Under the pieces are notes generated by a model, which did no database searches, was not told the origin of the DNA, and saw only the letters and a list, made by a program, of their open reading frames with translations. Positions 16,899 through 24,700 of a DNA stretch of 60,669 bases are shown piece after piece. How positions within the stretch are numbered: the stretch's first letter is position 1; each line of letters begins with the position of its first letter. Position numbers and translations under genes: made by a program. Source of the DNA: an archaeon GW2011_AR20 (GTDB taxonomy: Archaea > Nanobdellota > Nanobdellia > SCGC-AAA011-G17 > GW2011-AR20); contig CP010426.1 of assembly GCA_000830315.1 (NCBI GenBank), positions 1 to 60,669 of the forward strand, given 5' to 3'.

Positions 16899-17932
16899 CG
16901 CACGTAAGCAAGAAAAAAATTGAAGAACTAATCAAGATAAAGGAATTGATAAAGAAATATAAGGTAATAAGCATAGTGGATTTAACTACCTTGCCAAGTT
17001 CAAATCTGCAGGCTATAAGAAACAAATTACGTGATAAGATTGAATTCCGGGTTACTAAAAAAAGCTTGATTATCAGGGCAATCGACGAAGTAAAGGAAAA
17101 AGACCTGAGCAAGTTAAAACCGTATTTAGAAAACTCAATTCCCGCTTTATTATTCAGCAACGAAGATCCATTCAGGTTATTCAGATTAATCAAGGATAAT
17201 AAGACAAATGCGCCTGCAAAACCGGGGCAACTTGCGCCAGCCGATTTAACAATCCAGGCAGGTCCGACGCCATTTACGCCAGGTCCGATAATAGGAGAGC
17301 TGGGGGCAGTTGGATTGCAAACCAGTGTAGAGCAGGGCAAGATAGTAATCAAGAAAGACAAGCTGGTGGTGAAACAAAATGAAGTTATAAAACCAGAAGT
17401 TGCTTCAATATTGGCAAAACTCGGAGTTGAGCCAATTGAAGTAAGAATGAGTGTGCTTGGTATTTATGATAATGGAATAATTTATGAAAAATCTGTTTTG
17501 GATATTAGTCAGGAGGAATACATAAACAACATAAAATTAGCACATTTCCAGGCATTGAAATTAGCTGAGGAAATTGGATATATTAGCAAAGATAATGTTG
17601 AATCATTATTAATAAAAGCTTACAGAAATGCATTGGTATTAAGCAAAGAACTGAAATTGGAAACAACAGAAAGCCCAGAGAAAGAAGAAGTTAAGGCAGA
17701 AATTAAAGAAGAAAAAGAATCTAAACCAGAAGAACAAAAAGAAATAAAGGAAGAAAGAAAAAGTGAAGAAGCAGAGAAAAGCGAAGAAATGAAAGAAGAA
17801 ACAAAAGCAAAAGGCGGGTTTGTCGGTTATAAAAAAGAAGTGGAAGAAAAAGCCCAGAAAATACTTCAGGACTTGCAGGATAAAAAAATCCACGAGCAAG
17901 AAAAACCAAAACAAAAGAGTACGTGGGATTAA
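16895..17932 (+). CDS. rplP0: 50S ribosomal protein uL10 (P0)
   Basis: The base of the ribosomal stalk; it anchors L12 dimers that recruit translation factors. 345 residues: rRNA-binding N-terminal domain (VSIVDLTTLPSSNLQAIRNKLR, FRVTKKSLI), then the archaeal insertion domain with GPTPFTPGPIIGELGAVG, helical L12-binding spine, and a Lys/Glu-rich tail of about 90 residues. The tail ends in a Trp-Asp motif rather than the usual GLGALF-like end. Starts with ATGA overlap on uL1. Confidence 0.94.
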   Translation: MTHVSKKKIEELIKIKELIKKYKVISIVDLTTLPSSNLQAIRNKLRDKIEFRVTKKSLIIRAIDEVKEKDLSKLKPYLENSIPALLFSNEDPFRLFRLIKDNKTNAPAKPGQLAPADLTIQAGPTPFTPGPIIGELGAVGLQTSVEQGKIVIKKDKLVVKQNEVIKPEVASILAKLGVEPIEVRMSVLGIYDNGIIYEKSVLDISQEEYINNIKLAHFQALKLAEEIGYISKDNVESLLIKAYRNALVLSKELKLETTESPEKEEVKAEIKEEKESKPEEQKEIKEERKSEEAEKSEEMKEETKAKGGFVGYKKEVEEKAQKILQDLQDKKIHEQEKPKQKSTWD

Positions 17933-17956
17933 TTATGATTATGGAGGAAAAATAAA

Positions 17957-18253
17957 ATGGAATATATACACACTGCATTGCTGTTGCAGAAACTAGGAAA
18001 GCCTGTTAATGAAGCGAATGTAAAGAAAGTGTTAGAGGCTGCAGGCGCTGGTGTGCAGGAAGCTAAAGTGAAAGCTTTGGTAAGTGCACTTGAAAACGTC
18101 GACATTGAAAAAGTGATCAAAGAAGCTAGCGTAATGCCGGTAGCTCAGGCACCTATACAAGCAGGAGCGCAGGAAGCGAAGAAAGAAGATAAGAAAGAAG
18201 AGAAGAAAAGTGAAGAAGCAGCCGCGGCAGGCTTAGGTTCGCTATTCGGCTAA
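17957..18253 (+). CDS. rpl12: 50S ribosomal protein P1/L12
   Basis: The stalk protein that contacts elongation factors. 98 residues: an N-terminal dimerisation helix domain starting MEYIHTALLLQKLGK, an Ala/Lys/Glu hinge and the conserved end AAAAGLGSLFG. A GGAGG ribosome binding site lies 10 nt upstream. It closes the ribosomal operon and is followed by a T-rich terminator. Confidence 0.95.
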   Translation: MEYIHTALLLQKLGKPVNEANVKKVLEAAGAGVQEAKVKALVSALENVDIEKVIKEASVMPVAQAPIQAGAQEAKKEDKKEEKKSEEAAAAGLGSLFG

Positions 18254-18261
18254 TCAAAGCC

Positions 18262-18271
18262 TTCTTTTTTT
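18262..18271 (+). terminator. T-tract terminator after the L12 gene
   Basis: CTTCTTTTTTT lies 10 bp after the rpl12 stop, the usual form of an archaeal terminator. Confidence 0.5.
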
Positions 18272-18306
18272 ACGCAAATGCACAGTAATCTAGACTCAAG
18301 GTTAAA

Positions 18307-19173
18307 ATGGAAAAGAAAGAATTACTTACAAGATTAAGTGAATTAAGGAAGGAAATTAATAATTTAAGATCTGAGTTAAACAGAATAGACAACGAAAAAG
18401 AATCATGGTTTCGTAAAAAAGAGTCATTAAAGAAAGAGATTTCTAAATTTGTAAGGGAAGTTAAGGAAACGAAGCATAGCAAGGATGTTAGCAACGTAGA
18501 AATAAAGAAATTAAGAGAAGAGCGGGATAATTACAACAAAAGGGTAAGAGAATTAATTTCTAGAATAAAAGAATTGAATAAAAACAAGCTTGAGTTCATC
18601 AAGAAAAACAAAGTTAATTTTGATCCTGAACAAATTAAAAAGGAAATTGACAGGTTGGAATTCAAAATAGAGACAGAGGCTTTTACAATGAACAAAGAAA
18701 AGTCTGTGATGAAACAAATTAAGGATTTGAAAAAAATTTATGAGCAGAATTTAGGATTGAAAAAGATTATTGATGAAATGAGCAAGATCGATAAAGAAAT
18801 CAAGGAAAATAAGGCAAAATCAGACGAGTTGCATAAAAAAATCAGGGAATTAATCGGAAAGAGCGATCCAAATTACGAAAAATTCAAGCACGAATCCATT
18901 AAAATAAATAATTTAAGGAAGGAGCAGCAGGATGCGTTTGATAAGTTTATAGAATTTAAGAATAATTTCCTAAAAATCCAGGGGGAATTGCAGAAAAAAT
19001 TAATTGAAAGCAATGAGATAAACAAACAGCTTGATGAAATCAGCGCAATGGATAAAGCGAAGAGGGAAGCGAAGGAAGAGGCTGAACTGCAACAAAGAGA
19101 AAAATTAATTGAAGAGAAATTATTGACAAAGAAAAAATTAACAAAAGACGATTTGATTATGCTACAAAAATGA
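18307..19173 (+). CDS. COG1340-like coiled-coil protein
   Basis: 288 residues of nearly continuous heptad-like Leu/Glu/Lys pattern with no enzyme motif. The composition and length fit the archaeal coiled-coil family COG1340, whose function is not known. It begins 53 bp after the ribosomal operon, and its last codon overlaps the next gene (ATGA), so it is the head of an operon with the membrane exporter. The call rests on general character rather than a diagnostic motif. Confidence 0.7.
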   Translation: MEKKELLTRLSELRKEINNLRSELNRIDNEKESWFRKKESLKKEISKFVREVKETKHSKDVSNVEIKKLREERDNYNKRVRELISRIKELNKNKLEFIKKNKVNFDPEQIKKEIDRLEFKIETEAFTMNKEKSVMKQIKDLKKIYEQNLGLKKIIDEMSKIDKEIKENKAKSDELHKKIRELIGKSDPNYEKFKHESIKINNLRKEQQDAFDKFIEFKNNFLKIQGELQKKLIESNEINKQLDEISAMDKAKREAKEEAELQQREKLIEEKLLTKKKLTKDDLIMLQK

Positions 19174-19625
19174 TGACTTTACTAAAAACATTCTTGCTAA
19201 GTGTTTTGCCAATATCTGAACTAAGGGGGGCAATCCCTTATGCTATTGCAAATAATATTAATCCTTGGTTAGCATTTTTAATAGCCGTTTTAGGAAATTT
19301 TTTAGCTGCACCATTAGGATTTTATTTTTTAGATAATTTGCATCATCATTTTTTAAAAATTAAAAATTATGAAAAATTCTTTAATAAGTACATAGAAAGC
19401 AAAAGAAAAAATTTTGAAAGGCATGTTGGAACTAGTTTTGAATTCTGGGCCTTAATATTGTTTGTTTTAATCCCATTGCCTTTAACCGGTGCGTGGAGTG
19501 GCGTCTTATTAGCATGGTTCTTTAAACTAAAACGAAAAAAGTCATATCTGGCTATTTTTTTAGGAATTATCGGGGCTGGAATAATTGTTACATTAACAAC
19601 GCTGGGCATCAAAAATTTATTTTAG
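19170..19625 (+). CDS. Small multidrug-export-type membrane protein
   Basis: 151 residues with about four membrane helices. PISELRGAIPYAIA at the N-terminus and LIPLPLTGAWSGVLLAWFF match the putative small multidrug export family (COG2426). The true substrate is unknown. A longer second start (ATG 19173) is possible. Overlaps the preceding stop. Confidence 0.78.
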   Translation: MMTLLKTFLLSVLPISELRGAIPYAIANNINPWLAFLIAVLGNFLAAPLGFYFLDNLHHHFLKIKNYEKFFNKYIESKRKNFERHVGTSFEFWALILFVLIPLPLTGAWSGVLLAWFFKLKRKKSYLAIFLGIIGAGIIVTLTTLGIKNLF

Positions 19626-19659
19626 CAAGTTATTTAAGCCAAATTATTAACTGGATTTT

Positions 19660-20226
19660 ATGAAAAAAATCTATTATTACCTGATTGGAATTTTATTATT
19701 GATATTGGCTTTTGTATTTGATAACAAGATTGTTCTATTTTTTACAAGCTTTAGAGCAGATTTCCTGACAAATTTAGCATTATTCATCCACGATATAGAA
19801 GGTTATATGTTATTTGCATTTATTTTGCTGATTTTATTGTTGTTTAAGCAGAAAAACAAGATTCTGCCTTTAATCTTGGCTTTTGTCCTCTATACTGTTT
19901 TAACATTATTATTAAAAAATATAATTTTAAGGCCAAGGCCGTTTGAGAAATTGAATTTTGAGATCGTGGGAAATGAGATTAATTTAAACAAAAGCTTTCC
20001 GAGCGGGCATGCGACAGCAGTTTCTTCAGTAATTCCTTTCTTCAATTTTAATAAAATCTTATATTATTTGTGGATTATAATAGCAGTTTTAGTTTCCTTA
20101 TCCAGAGTTTACCTTGGGGTGCATTATTTAAGCGATGTAATAGCAGGATTTTTGCTTGGTTATTTCATAGGAGATTTAAGCATTTATATTATAAGAAATG
20201 GGGGGGATAAATCTTCGATAAATTAA
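19660..20226 (+). CDS. PAP2-superfamily membrane phosphatase
   Basis: 188 residues with six membrane helices and the three acid phosphatase motifs: KNIILRPRPFE, SFPSGHATAVSS (catalytic His) and SRVYLGVHYLSDVIAG (second His and Asp). It probably dephosphorylates a lipid phosphate such as polyprenyl pyrophosphate in the membrane. The start ATG lies 34 bp after the previous stop, so it may be in the same operon. Confidence 0.85.
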   Translation: MKKIYYYLIGILLLILAFVFDNKIVLFFTSFRADFLTNLALFIHDIEGYMLFAFILLILLLFKQKNKILPLILAFVLYTVLTLLLKNIILRPRPFEKLNFEIVGNEINLNKSFPSGHATAVSSVIPFFNFNKILYYLWIIIAVLVSLSRVYLGVHYLSDVIAGFLLGYFIGDLSIYIIRNGGDKSSIN

Positions 20227-20302
20227 TCTTTTTGGATTAAAAAATAATTTTCATCTTTTAGTAGTCAGAAACCTATTTATAATCCCTTTCTCTAATTAAT
20301 AA

Positions 20303-21580
20303 TTGGGATTTAACATATTTAAAAGAAGTATTAAAATATCAATAATATTAATTTTATGTAATATTTTAATATTGGGAACAATACCTCCCGGCTCGGCATT
20401 GGATATTTCATACAATTTATTTTATGATAAAAACGGAAATCTCGGTAGTGGTTTTGGATTAAATTATACATATAATGATTTTAATCAGCTATCAAAAGTA
20501 GCAACTAGTTATGGCACTTTAATAGCAGAGTATTTTTATGATTATGAAGGCAAGAGAATAAAAAAGATTGAATATGAAGGAAGCTTAAACACAACTATTC
20601 TTTATATAGACAAAAATTTTATTCAGGTGCTTAATAATTCTGGTGTTTATAATGAAACTTATTATTATGATGAATATGACCTGATTGCTAAAAAAGATTA
20701 CAATGGAAATATTTTTTATTATCATCCAGACCATTTAGGAAGCACTATATTAATAACAGATTCTTCTGGAAATGTCGTTGCGGATTTAAGCTACGAGCCA
20801 TACGGAGAGCTAATTGGAAGTTCTAATGAAAGATTTACTTTTACTTCCAAAGAGTTAGACGAGCAGTCTAATCTTTACTATTACGGAGCAAGATATTATG
20901 AAGCTAATTTATTAAAGCGTTTTACTCAACCAGACACAATAATACAAGATGTTTATAATCCTCAATCTCTTAATAGATATTCTTATGTTTTGAATAATCC
21001 TTATAAGTATGTTGACCCTAGCGGGAATTATTTTGAAACTGTGATTGATGTTGCTTTTATTTTATATGATATTAATGAAATAAGACAAGAACAAAGTTTA
21101 ACTAATTATTTAGCTCTCGGGGGGGATATTGTCGGGGCAGTTTTGCCATTTGCTACTGAGCTTGGCTTGGGTGTTAAGGGTGTTGTAAAAAGTGCCGACA
21201 AGATAAGGGATGCTACAAAAACCAGCAAAATCAATAAGGGTATTAATGCTAGCAAAATCACAGATAAAATCAGTGATACAAATAAGGTAAGTTCAAAAGC
21301 AATTTCTTCAATAAAACCATCTAAATTGCCCAAAGAAGCTCAAGAGACTCTTAAAATTATTGATAAAGGTAGGTGGGTTCCTTGGGTCCACATCCATTTT
21401 ATAATGAACCTATCAGCGGACAAAGACTATTACCTCAACGATCAGATCCTAAATATTATACGACCCATTATCTTCAAAGGTATGGTAGTAAGGATCCACA
21501 AAGAATTATTACCGGTAGAAGTGGTGAAACTTATTATACCCCAGATCATTACAAGACAATATATAAAATAAAAAAATGAT
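20303..21580 (+). pseudogene. Rhs-type toxin with frameshifted RNase tip
   Basis: The main frame (TTG 20303 to 21571, 422 residues) has a signal-like helix, YD-type Rhs repeats, and the Rhs core end: SYEPYGELIG, LYYYGARYYEANLLKRFTQPD, LNRYSYVLNNPYKYVDPSGN. The last part of the main frame reads as nonsense, while the overlapping frame to 21579 encodes a microbial guanyl-specific RNase end (RLLPQR, RIITGRSGETYYTPDHYKTI). Restoring one G to the GGG at 21384-21386 joins the frames. Only one Rhs core block remains, so it is short. No immunity gene follows. Confidence 0.7.
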
Positions 21581-21633
21581 ATATAAATATTTAAAATCAA
21601 TAAGGTTTATAGCCAAGCCAGCGTCATCGAAAG

Positions 21634-21692
21634 CTTTATATATCTTTCTTACTCTAAAATAACAACATATTATAATATATTCAAGGGGGTTA
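21634..21692 (+). promoter_or_regulatory. Strong promoter and leader of the S-layer-like gene
   Basis: CTTTATATATCT at 21634-21645 is a good TATA box. The leader ends with AAGGGGGT at 21683-21690, a strong ribosome binding site 6 nt before ATG 21697. Confidence 0.6.
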
Positions 21693-21696
21693 AAAA

Positions 21697-23337
21697 ATGA
21701 AAAAGTTACTATTAAGCGTATTAATGTTATTCGTTTTAGCTGGCTTTGTAAATGCAACAGCTAGTTTTACCACAAGTCCAACAACATTGACTGTTTCTGG
21801 ACAAGAAGATTTTAGTTTAACAAGAAATATTGTTATTACAAATACAGGTGATGAAAATTTAACATTTAGCGCCTTAGTCATTAATGGCACATTCACTGAT
21901 TCGCAAGGTGATGCTATTACATTCACATTGCCTAATACAGCTGGTTTGGCCGTAAGTGTCGGTGCGAGTTCTGCTGCTCAAAGTGTAACAGTTAATATTG
22001 CAGATAATGTAAGGGTAGGAACATATACAGGAACATTAAGTTTTAGCGCAACCGGAAGCGGTGGAAATTCAAGCAATTATACGATGCCGGTAAGTGTAAG
22101 GGTTGATCCAAAAGTATGCAAAGATGGCCGAGTAAGCGATGGAAACCAGATTAATGATCCTACTTCAGGAAATCTAATATTGGATATTAACGAGCCAGAT
22201 GATGGTGATAACTTCGGTCCTGGAGACGAGATTAGAGTAGAGGTAAATGTTGAAAACAATGATGACAATGATTTAGATGTCATTGTTGAAGCAAAATTAT
22301 ATAATATAGACCAAAATTCAGAAATAGTAAGCATCGAATCAAGCGATATTAACCTGGATGAAGACGGCGGAGACGATGATTTCGAATTAACATTAAAGGT
22401 GCCAACTTCCGATTCTGATTTAGACGAAGGCGATGATTTTGTATTATTCATAAAAACTTATGAAGACGGCAATGAAGATGAAAACTGCAATTATGATTCT
22501 TTAAGCCTTGACTTTGAAAGAGAAAGTAATGATGTCACAGTTAACTCCGTAATAGTAAACCCAAGTGTTGCAATGTGCTCTGAAACTGTTAACGTAGCAG
22601 TTGAAGTTCAGAATGTTGGAACAAGGGACCAAGATGTTGTGCAGGTAAGGGTCAAGGAAACAACTTTAGGAATGGACTTAAGTTCAGAAACATTTAGTTT
22701 AGATGAATTTGACAGGTCAGGAGACACTGCATTAAAGACATTCGCATTCACATTGCCAAAAGATACTGCTCCAGGAGATTACTTTATTGATACAAAAATA
22801 TTCTTCACAAGCAAAAGCTCTGATTCAGTATTAACCAAATTAACAGTGGGCGAATGTAAAGTCCAAGCAAGTGCAGTTGAGGTAACCTTACAGCAGACAA
22901 GCTTCACAGCTTCACAAGGAAAGATATTTACAGTTCCAGTAACATTAAAAAATGCAGGAAGTCAAACTGCAGTTTATTCAGTAGATGTCCAGTCAGACAA
23001 TGAGTGGGCAGATGTTTCTGCTGAACAAAAAATAAGTGTTGCTGCAGGAGAACAAAGCACAGTTTATGCTTACTTAACTCCAAAGCCAAGTTTAGCTTCT
23101 GGAACATATACTGCAACAATAACAGTTAAGCAAAACTCAGATTTATTAAAAACAGAAAAGGTTACAGTAAATGTTGGTGCAGCAACCCCGACAGGCGGTA
23201 CAGTATACCAGCCAAGCATAACAGCTGGAAGCGTGTGGAATAACTTAGCACAAAGCACAGCATTCTGGATAGTGGCTGTTGTTATTGTGTTTGCATTGGT
23301 AGTCTATGTCTTAAGCGCTTTATTAAGACCTAGATAA
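21697..23337 (+). CDS. Putative S-layer/surface protein
   Basis: 546 residues: signal peptide (LLLSVLMLFVLAGFVNA), several immunoglobulin-like beta domains with N-glycosylation sites (Asn-X-Ser/Thr), an acidic Asp/Glu-rich middle (about residues 160-260), a NEW3/CARDB-like repeat domain, then a Thr/Gly spacer and a C-terminal membrane anchor (FWIVAVVIVFALVVYVLSALL). This layout is that of the putative S-layer proteins annotated in Woesearchaeota and relatives. Its own strong promoter and following T-tract suggest high expression. Confidence 0.75.
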   Translation: MKKLLLSVLMLFVLAGFVNATASFTTSPTTLTVSGQEDFSLTRNIVITNTGDENLTFSALVINGTFTDSQGDAITFTLPNTAGLAVSVGASSAAQSVTVNIADNVRVGTYTGTLSFSATGSGGNSSNYTMPVSVRVDPKVCKDGRVSDGNQINDPTSGNLILDINEPDDGDNFGPGDEIRVEVNVENNDDNDLDVIVEAKLYNIDQNSEIVSIESSDINLDEDGGDDDFELTLKVPTSDSDLDEGDDFVLFIKTYEDGNEDENCNYDSLSLDFERESNDVTVNSVIVNPSVAMCSETVNVAVEVQNVGTRDQDVVQVRVKETTLGMDLSSETFSLDEFDRSGDTALKTFAFTLPKDTAPGDYFIDTKIFFTSKSSDSVLTKLTVGECKVQASAVEVTLQQTSFTASQGKIFTVPVTLKNAGSQTAVYSVDVQSDNEWADVSAEQKISVAAGEQSTVYAYLTPKPSLASGTYTATITVKQNSDLLKTEKVTVNVGAATPTGGTVYQPSITAGSVWNNLAQSTAFWIVAVVIVFALVVYVLSALLRPR

Positions 23338-23338
23338 A

Positions 23339-23356
23339 TTTTTTCTTTTTTTATTT
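23339..23356 (+). terminator. T-tract terminator of the S-layer-like gene
   Basis: TTTTTTCTTTTTTTATTTT begins 2 bases after the stop. Confidence 0.55.
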
Positions 23357-23360
23357 TAAA

Positions 23361-23672
23361 ATGGCAAAAATCTTTCATTACATTGTTGCGGCTTCTTCTC
23401 TTAAATATCAGGCAATTAACAAAAGGGAAGATAGAAAAATTTCTTCAGAATTGGAAAAATATCTAAGAAGCAAGATCTGCTTTATAGGCTATGCCGATTA
23501 CATAAAAGAACTGCCTTTTTACTTGATTAAAGAAGGCGGGGACAAACAGTTTTATTTCAGCCTCATAGCAAAAAGAGAACGCTTAAAAAAGAAAAAAATA
23601 AATGAGATAAAAGAAGGCATTAAAGACAGGGGTTTTATATTAAAAGTTTTTAAATTAGAAGAGCTGGTTTAA
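23361..23672 (+). CDS. Hypothetical small protein
   Basis: 103 residues, Lys/Glu-rich, soluble, no family recognised. IFHYIVAASSLKYQ and KEGGDKQFYFSLI are the most regular segments, suggesting a small alpha/beta fold. It starts 23 bp after the S-layer-like stop, in the T-rich terminator, and ends before the GTG of the next gene. Confidence 0.6.
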   Translation: MAKIFHYIVAASSLKYQAINKREDRKISSELEKYLRSKICFIGYADYIKELPFYLIKEGGDKQFYFSLIAKRERLKKKKINEIKEGIKDRGFILKVFKLEELV

Positions 23673-23707
23673 GTTAGTTTTTTAAATACTTGATTCTTTA
23701 AAATATT

Positions 23708-24460
23708 GTGAAAAAGTTTAATAATGAGAGATTAAGAGACAGGATTAAAAACAACCATTTATACAAAAGGGCTGTTGAAAGCAAGAGATTTCTTTTATTA
23801 TTAATCACAATAGTAATTTTAGTATCTTACAATTATTTCTCCCATGGTTTTATCTATGATTTGGCAAATAACAGCTTACAGGACACGATTAGTTTTATTA
23901 ATTCTTTTGGCAACTTGTCAGGGTTAATTTATATGCTCATAGTTCTGATAGAAACCATTTTAGCACCGATTCCTGGAATAATAATTTATTCTGCCGGTGG
24001 AATTGCATTTGGACCATTAATTGGATCGGCTTTGGCATTACTGGGAAATATAATCGGTGCAACAATATGCTTCTTTATTGCTAAAAGATACGTTGGGTTT
24101 TACTTTGAGAGATTAATTGGAGAAAGAAAGTTAAGCCAGTTTCAGAAATATTCTGAGAAATATGGATCTTTAGTTTTGTTTGTTTTAAGATTAAATCCAA
24201 TAACCTCTAGTGATTTGTTTAGCTATTTGGCGGGTTTTATCGAGATGTCTTATAAAAAATTTATTATAGCGACAACCTTGGGTTTATTGCCAACGATATT
24301 TATAACAGGTTATTTTGGGGAAATACTCATAAAAGAAAGTCCTTTTCTCAGATTGTTTTTCTTAATTATAACTTTGATTTATGTTTTGATCTTTGCTTAC
24401 GGCTATTATAAAATCGGAAAAGAAAAGGTCAAAAATAGATTAGAGAAATTCAGAAAATAA
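23708..24460 (+). CDS. TVP38/TMEM64 (DedA-like) membrane protein
   Basis: 250 residues, GTG start. Six or so membrane helices with the VTT-domain features: FLIVLIETILAPIPG..., FGPLIGSALALLGNIIGATICFFIAKRYVG (glycine-rich pair with Arg), and LRLNPITSSDLFSYLAG. Homologues act in lipid and membrane homeostasis or lipid scrambling. A role here is inferred from the family only. Confidence 0.8.
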   Translation: MKKFNNERLRDRIKNNHLYKRAVESKRFLLLLITIVILVSYNYFSHGFIYDLANNSLQDTISFINSFGNLSGLIYMLIVLIETILAPIPGIIIYSAGGIAFGPLIGSALALLGNIIGATICFFIAKRYVGFYFERLIGERKLSQFQKYSEKYGSLVLFVLRLNPITSSDLFSYLAGFIEMSYKKFIIATTLGLLPTIFITGYFGEILIKESPFLRLFFLIITLIYVLIFAYGYYKIGKEKVKNRLEKFRK

Positions 24461-24533
24461 AGCACACGGCAGGACTCGAACCTGCGAATATCCGCTCTGC
24501 AGGCGGAGGCGTTAGCCGCTTCGCCACGTGTGC
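24461..24533 (-). tRNA. tRNA-Cys(GCA)
   Basis: Acceptor GCACACG/CGTGTGC with U73, anticodon arm TCCGC-CTGCAGA-GCGGA and T-arm GCAGG-TTCGAGT-CCTGC. No intron, no CCA. Confidence 0.93.
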
Positions 24534-24536
24534 AAG

Positions 24537-24622
24537 CGGGCCTGACGGGATTTGAACCCGCGACCCCTAGCTCTCCTCAAATTTAGAAGGCTAGTGCGCT
24601 ATCCAGACTGCGCTACAGGCCC
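24537..24622 (-). tRNA. tRNA-Arg(TCT) with 11-nt intron
   Basis: Acceptor GGGCCTG/CAGGCCC with G73, anticodon stem CTAGC/GCTAG and T-arm GCGGG-TTCAAAT-CCCGT. The anticodon loop is 18 nt long. A loop CTTCTAA/A leaves anticodon TCT with an 11-nt insert at the canonical position 37/38, the usual archaeal intron site. It lies 3 bp from tRNA-Cys. Confidence 0.85.
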
Positions 24623-24700
24623 ATAAAGAAAAAGTCGTAAATTAACTTATATAAATCTTTTCAAAAAGTTTAAATACATTCCATCTTAGAATTAATTAAC

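Noticed and set aside
17639-17978. Open frames on the minus strand over the uL10 tail
   Set aside because: They are Phe-rich shadows of the Lys/Glu-rich tail; the plus-strand ribosomal gene explains the sequence.
21403-21571. Out-of-frame end of the Rhs main frame
   Set aside because: It reads as random sequence after the junction; the RNase-like reading lies in the other frame.
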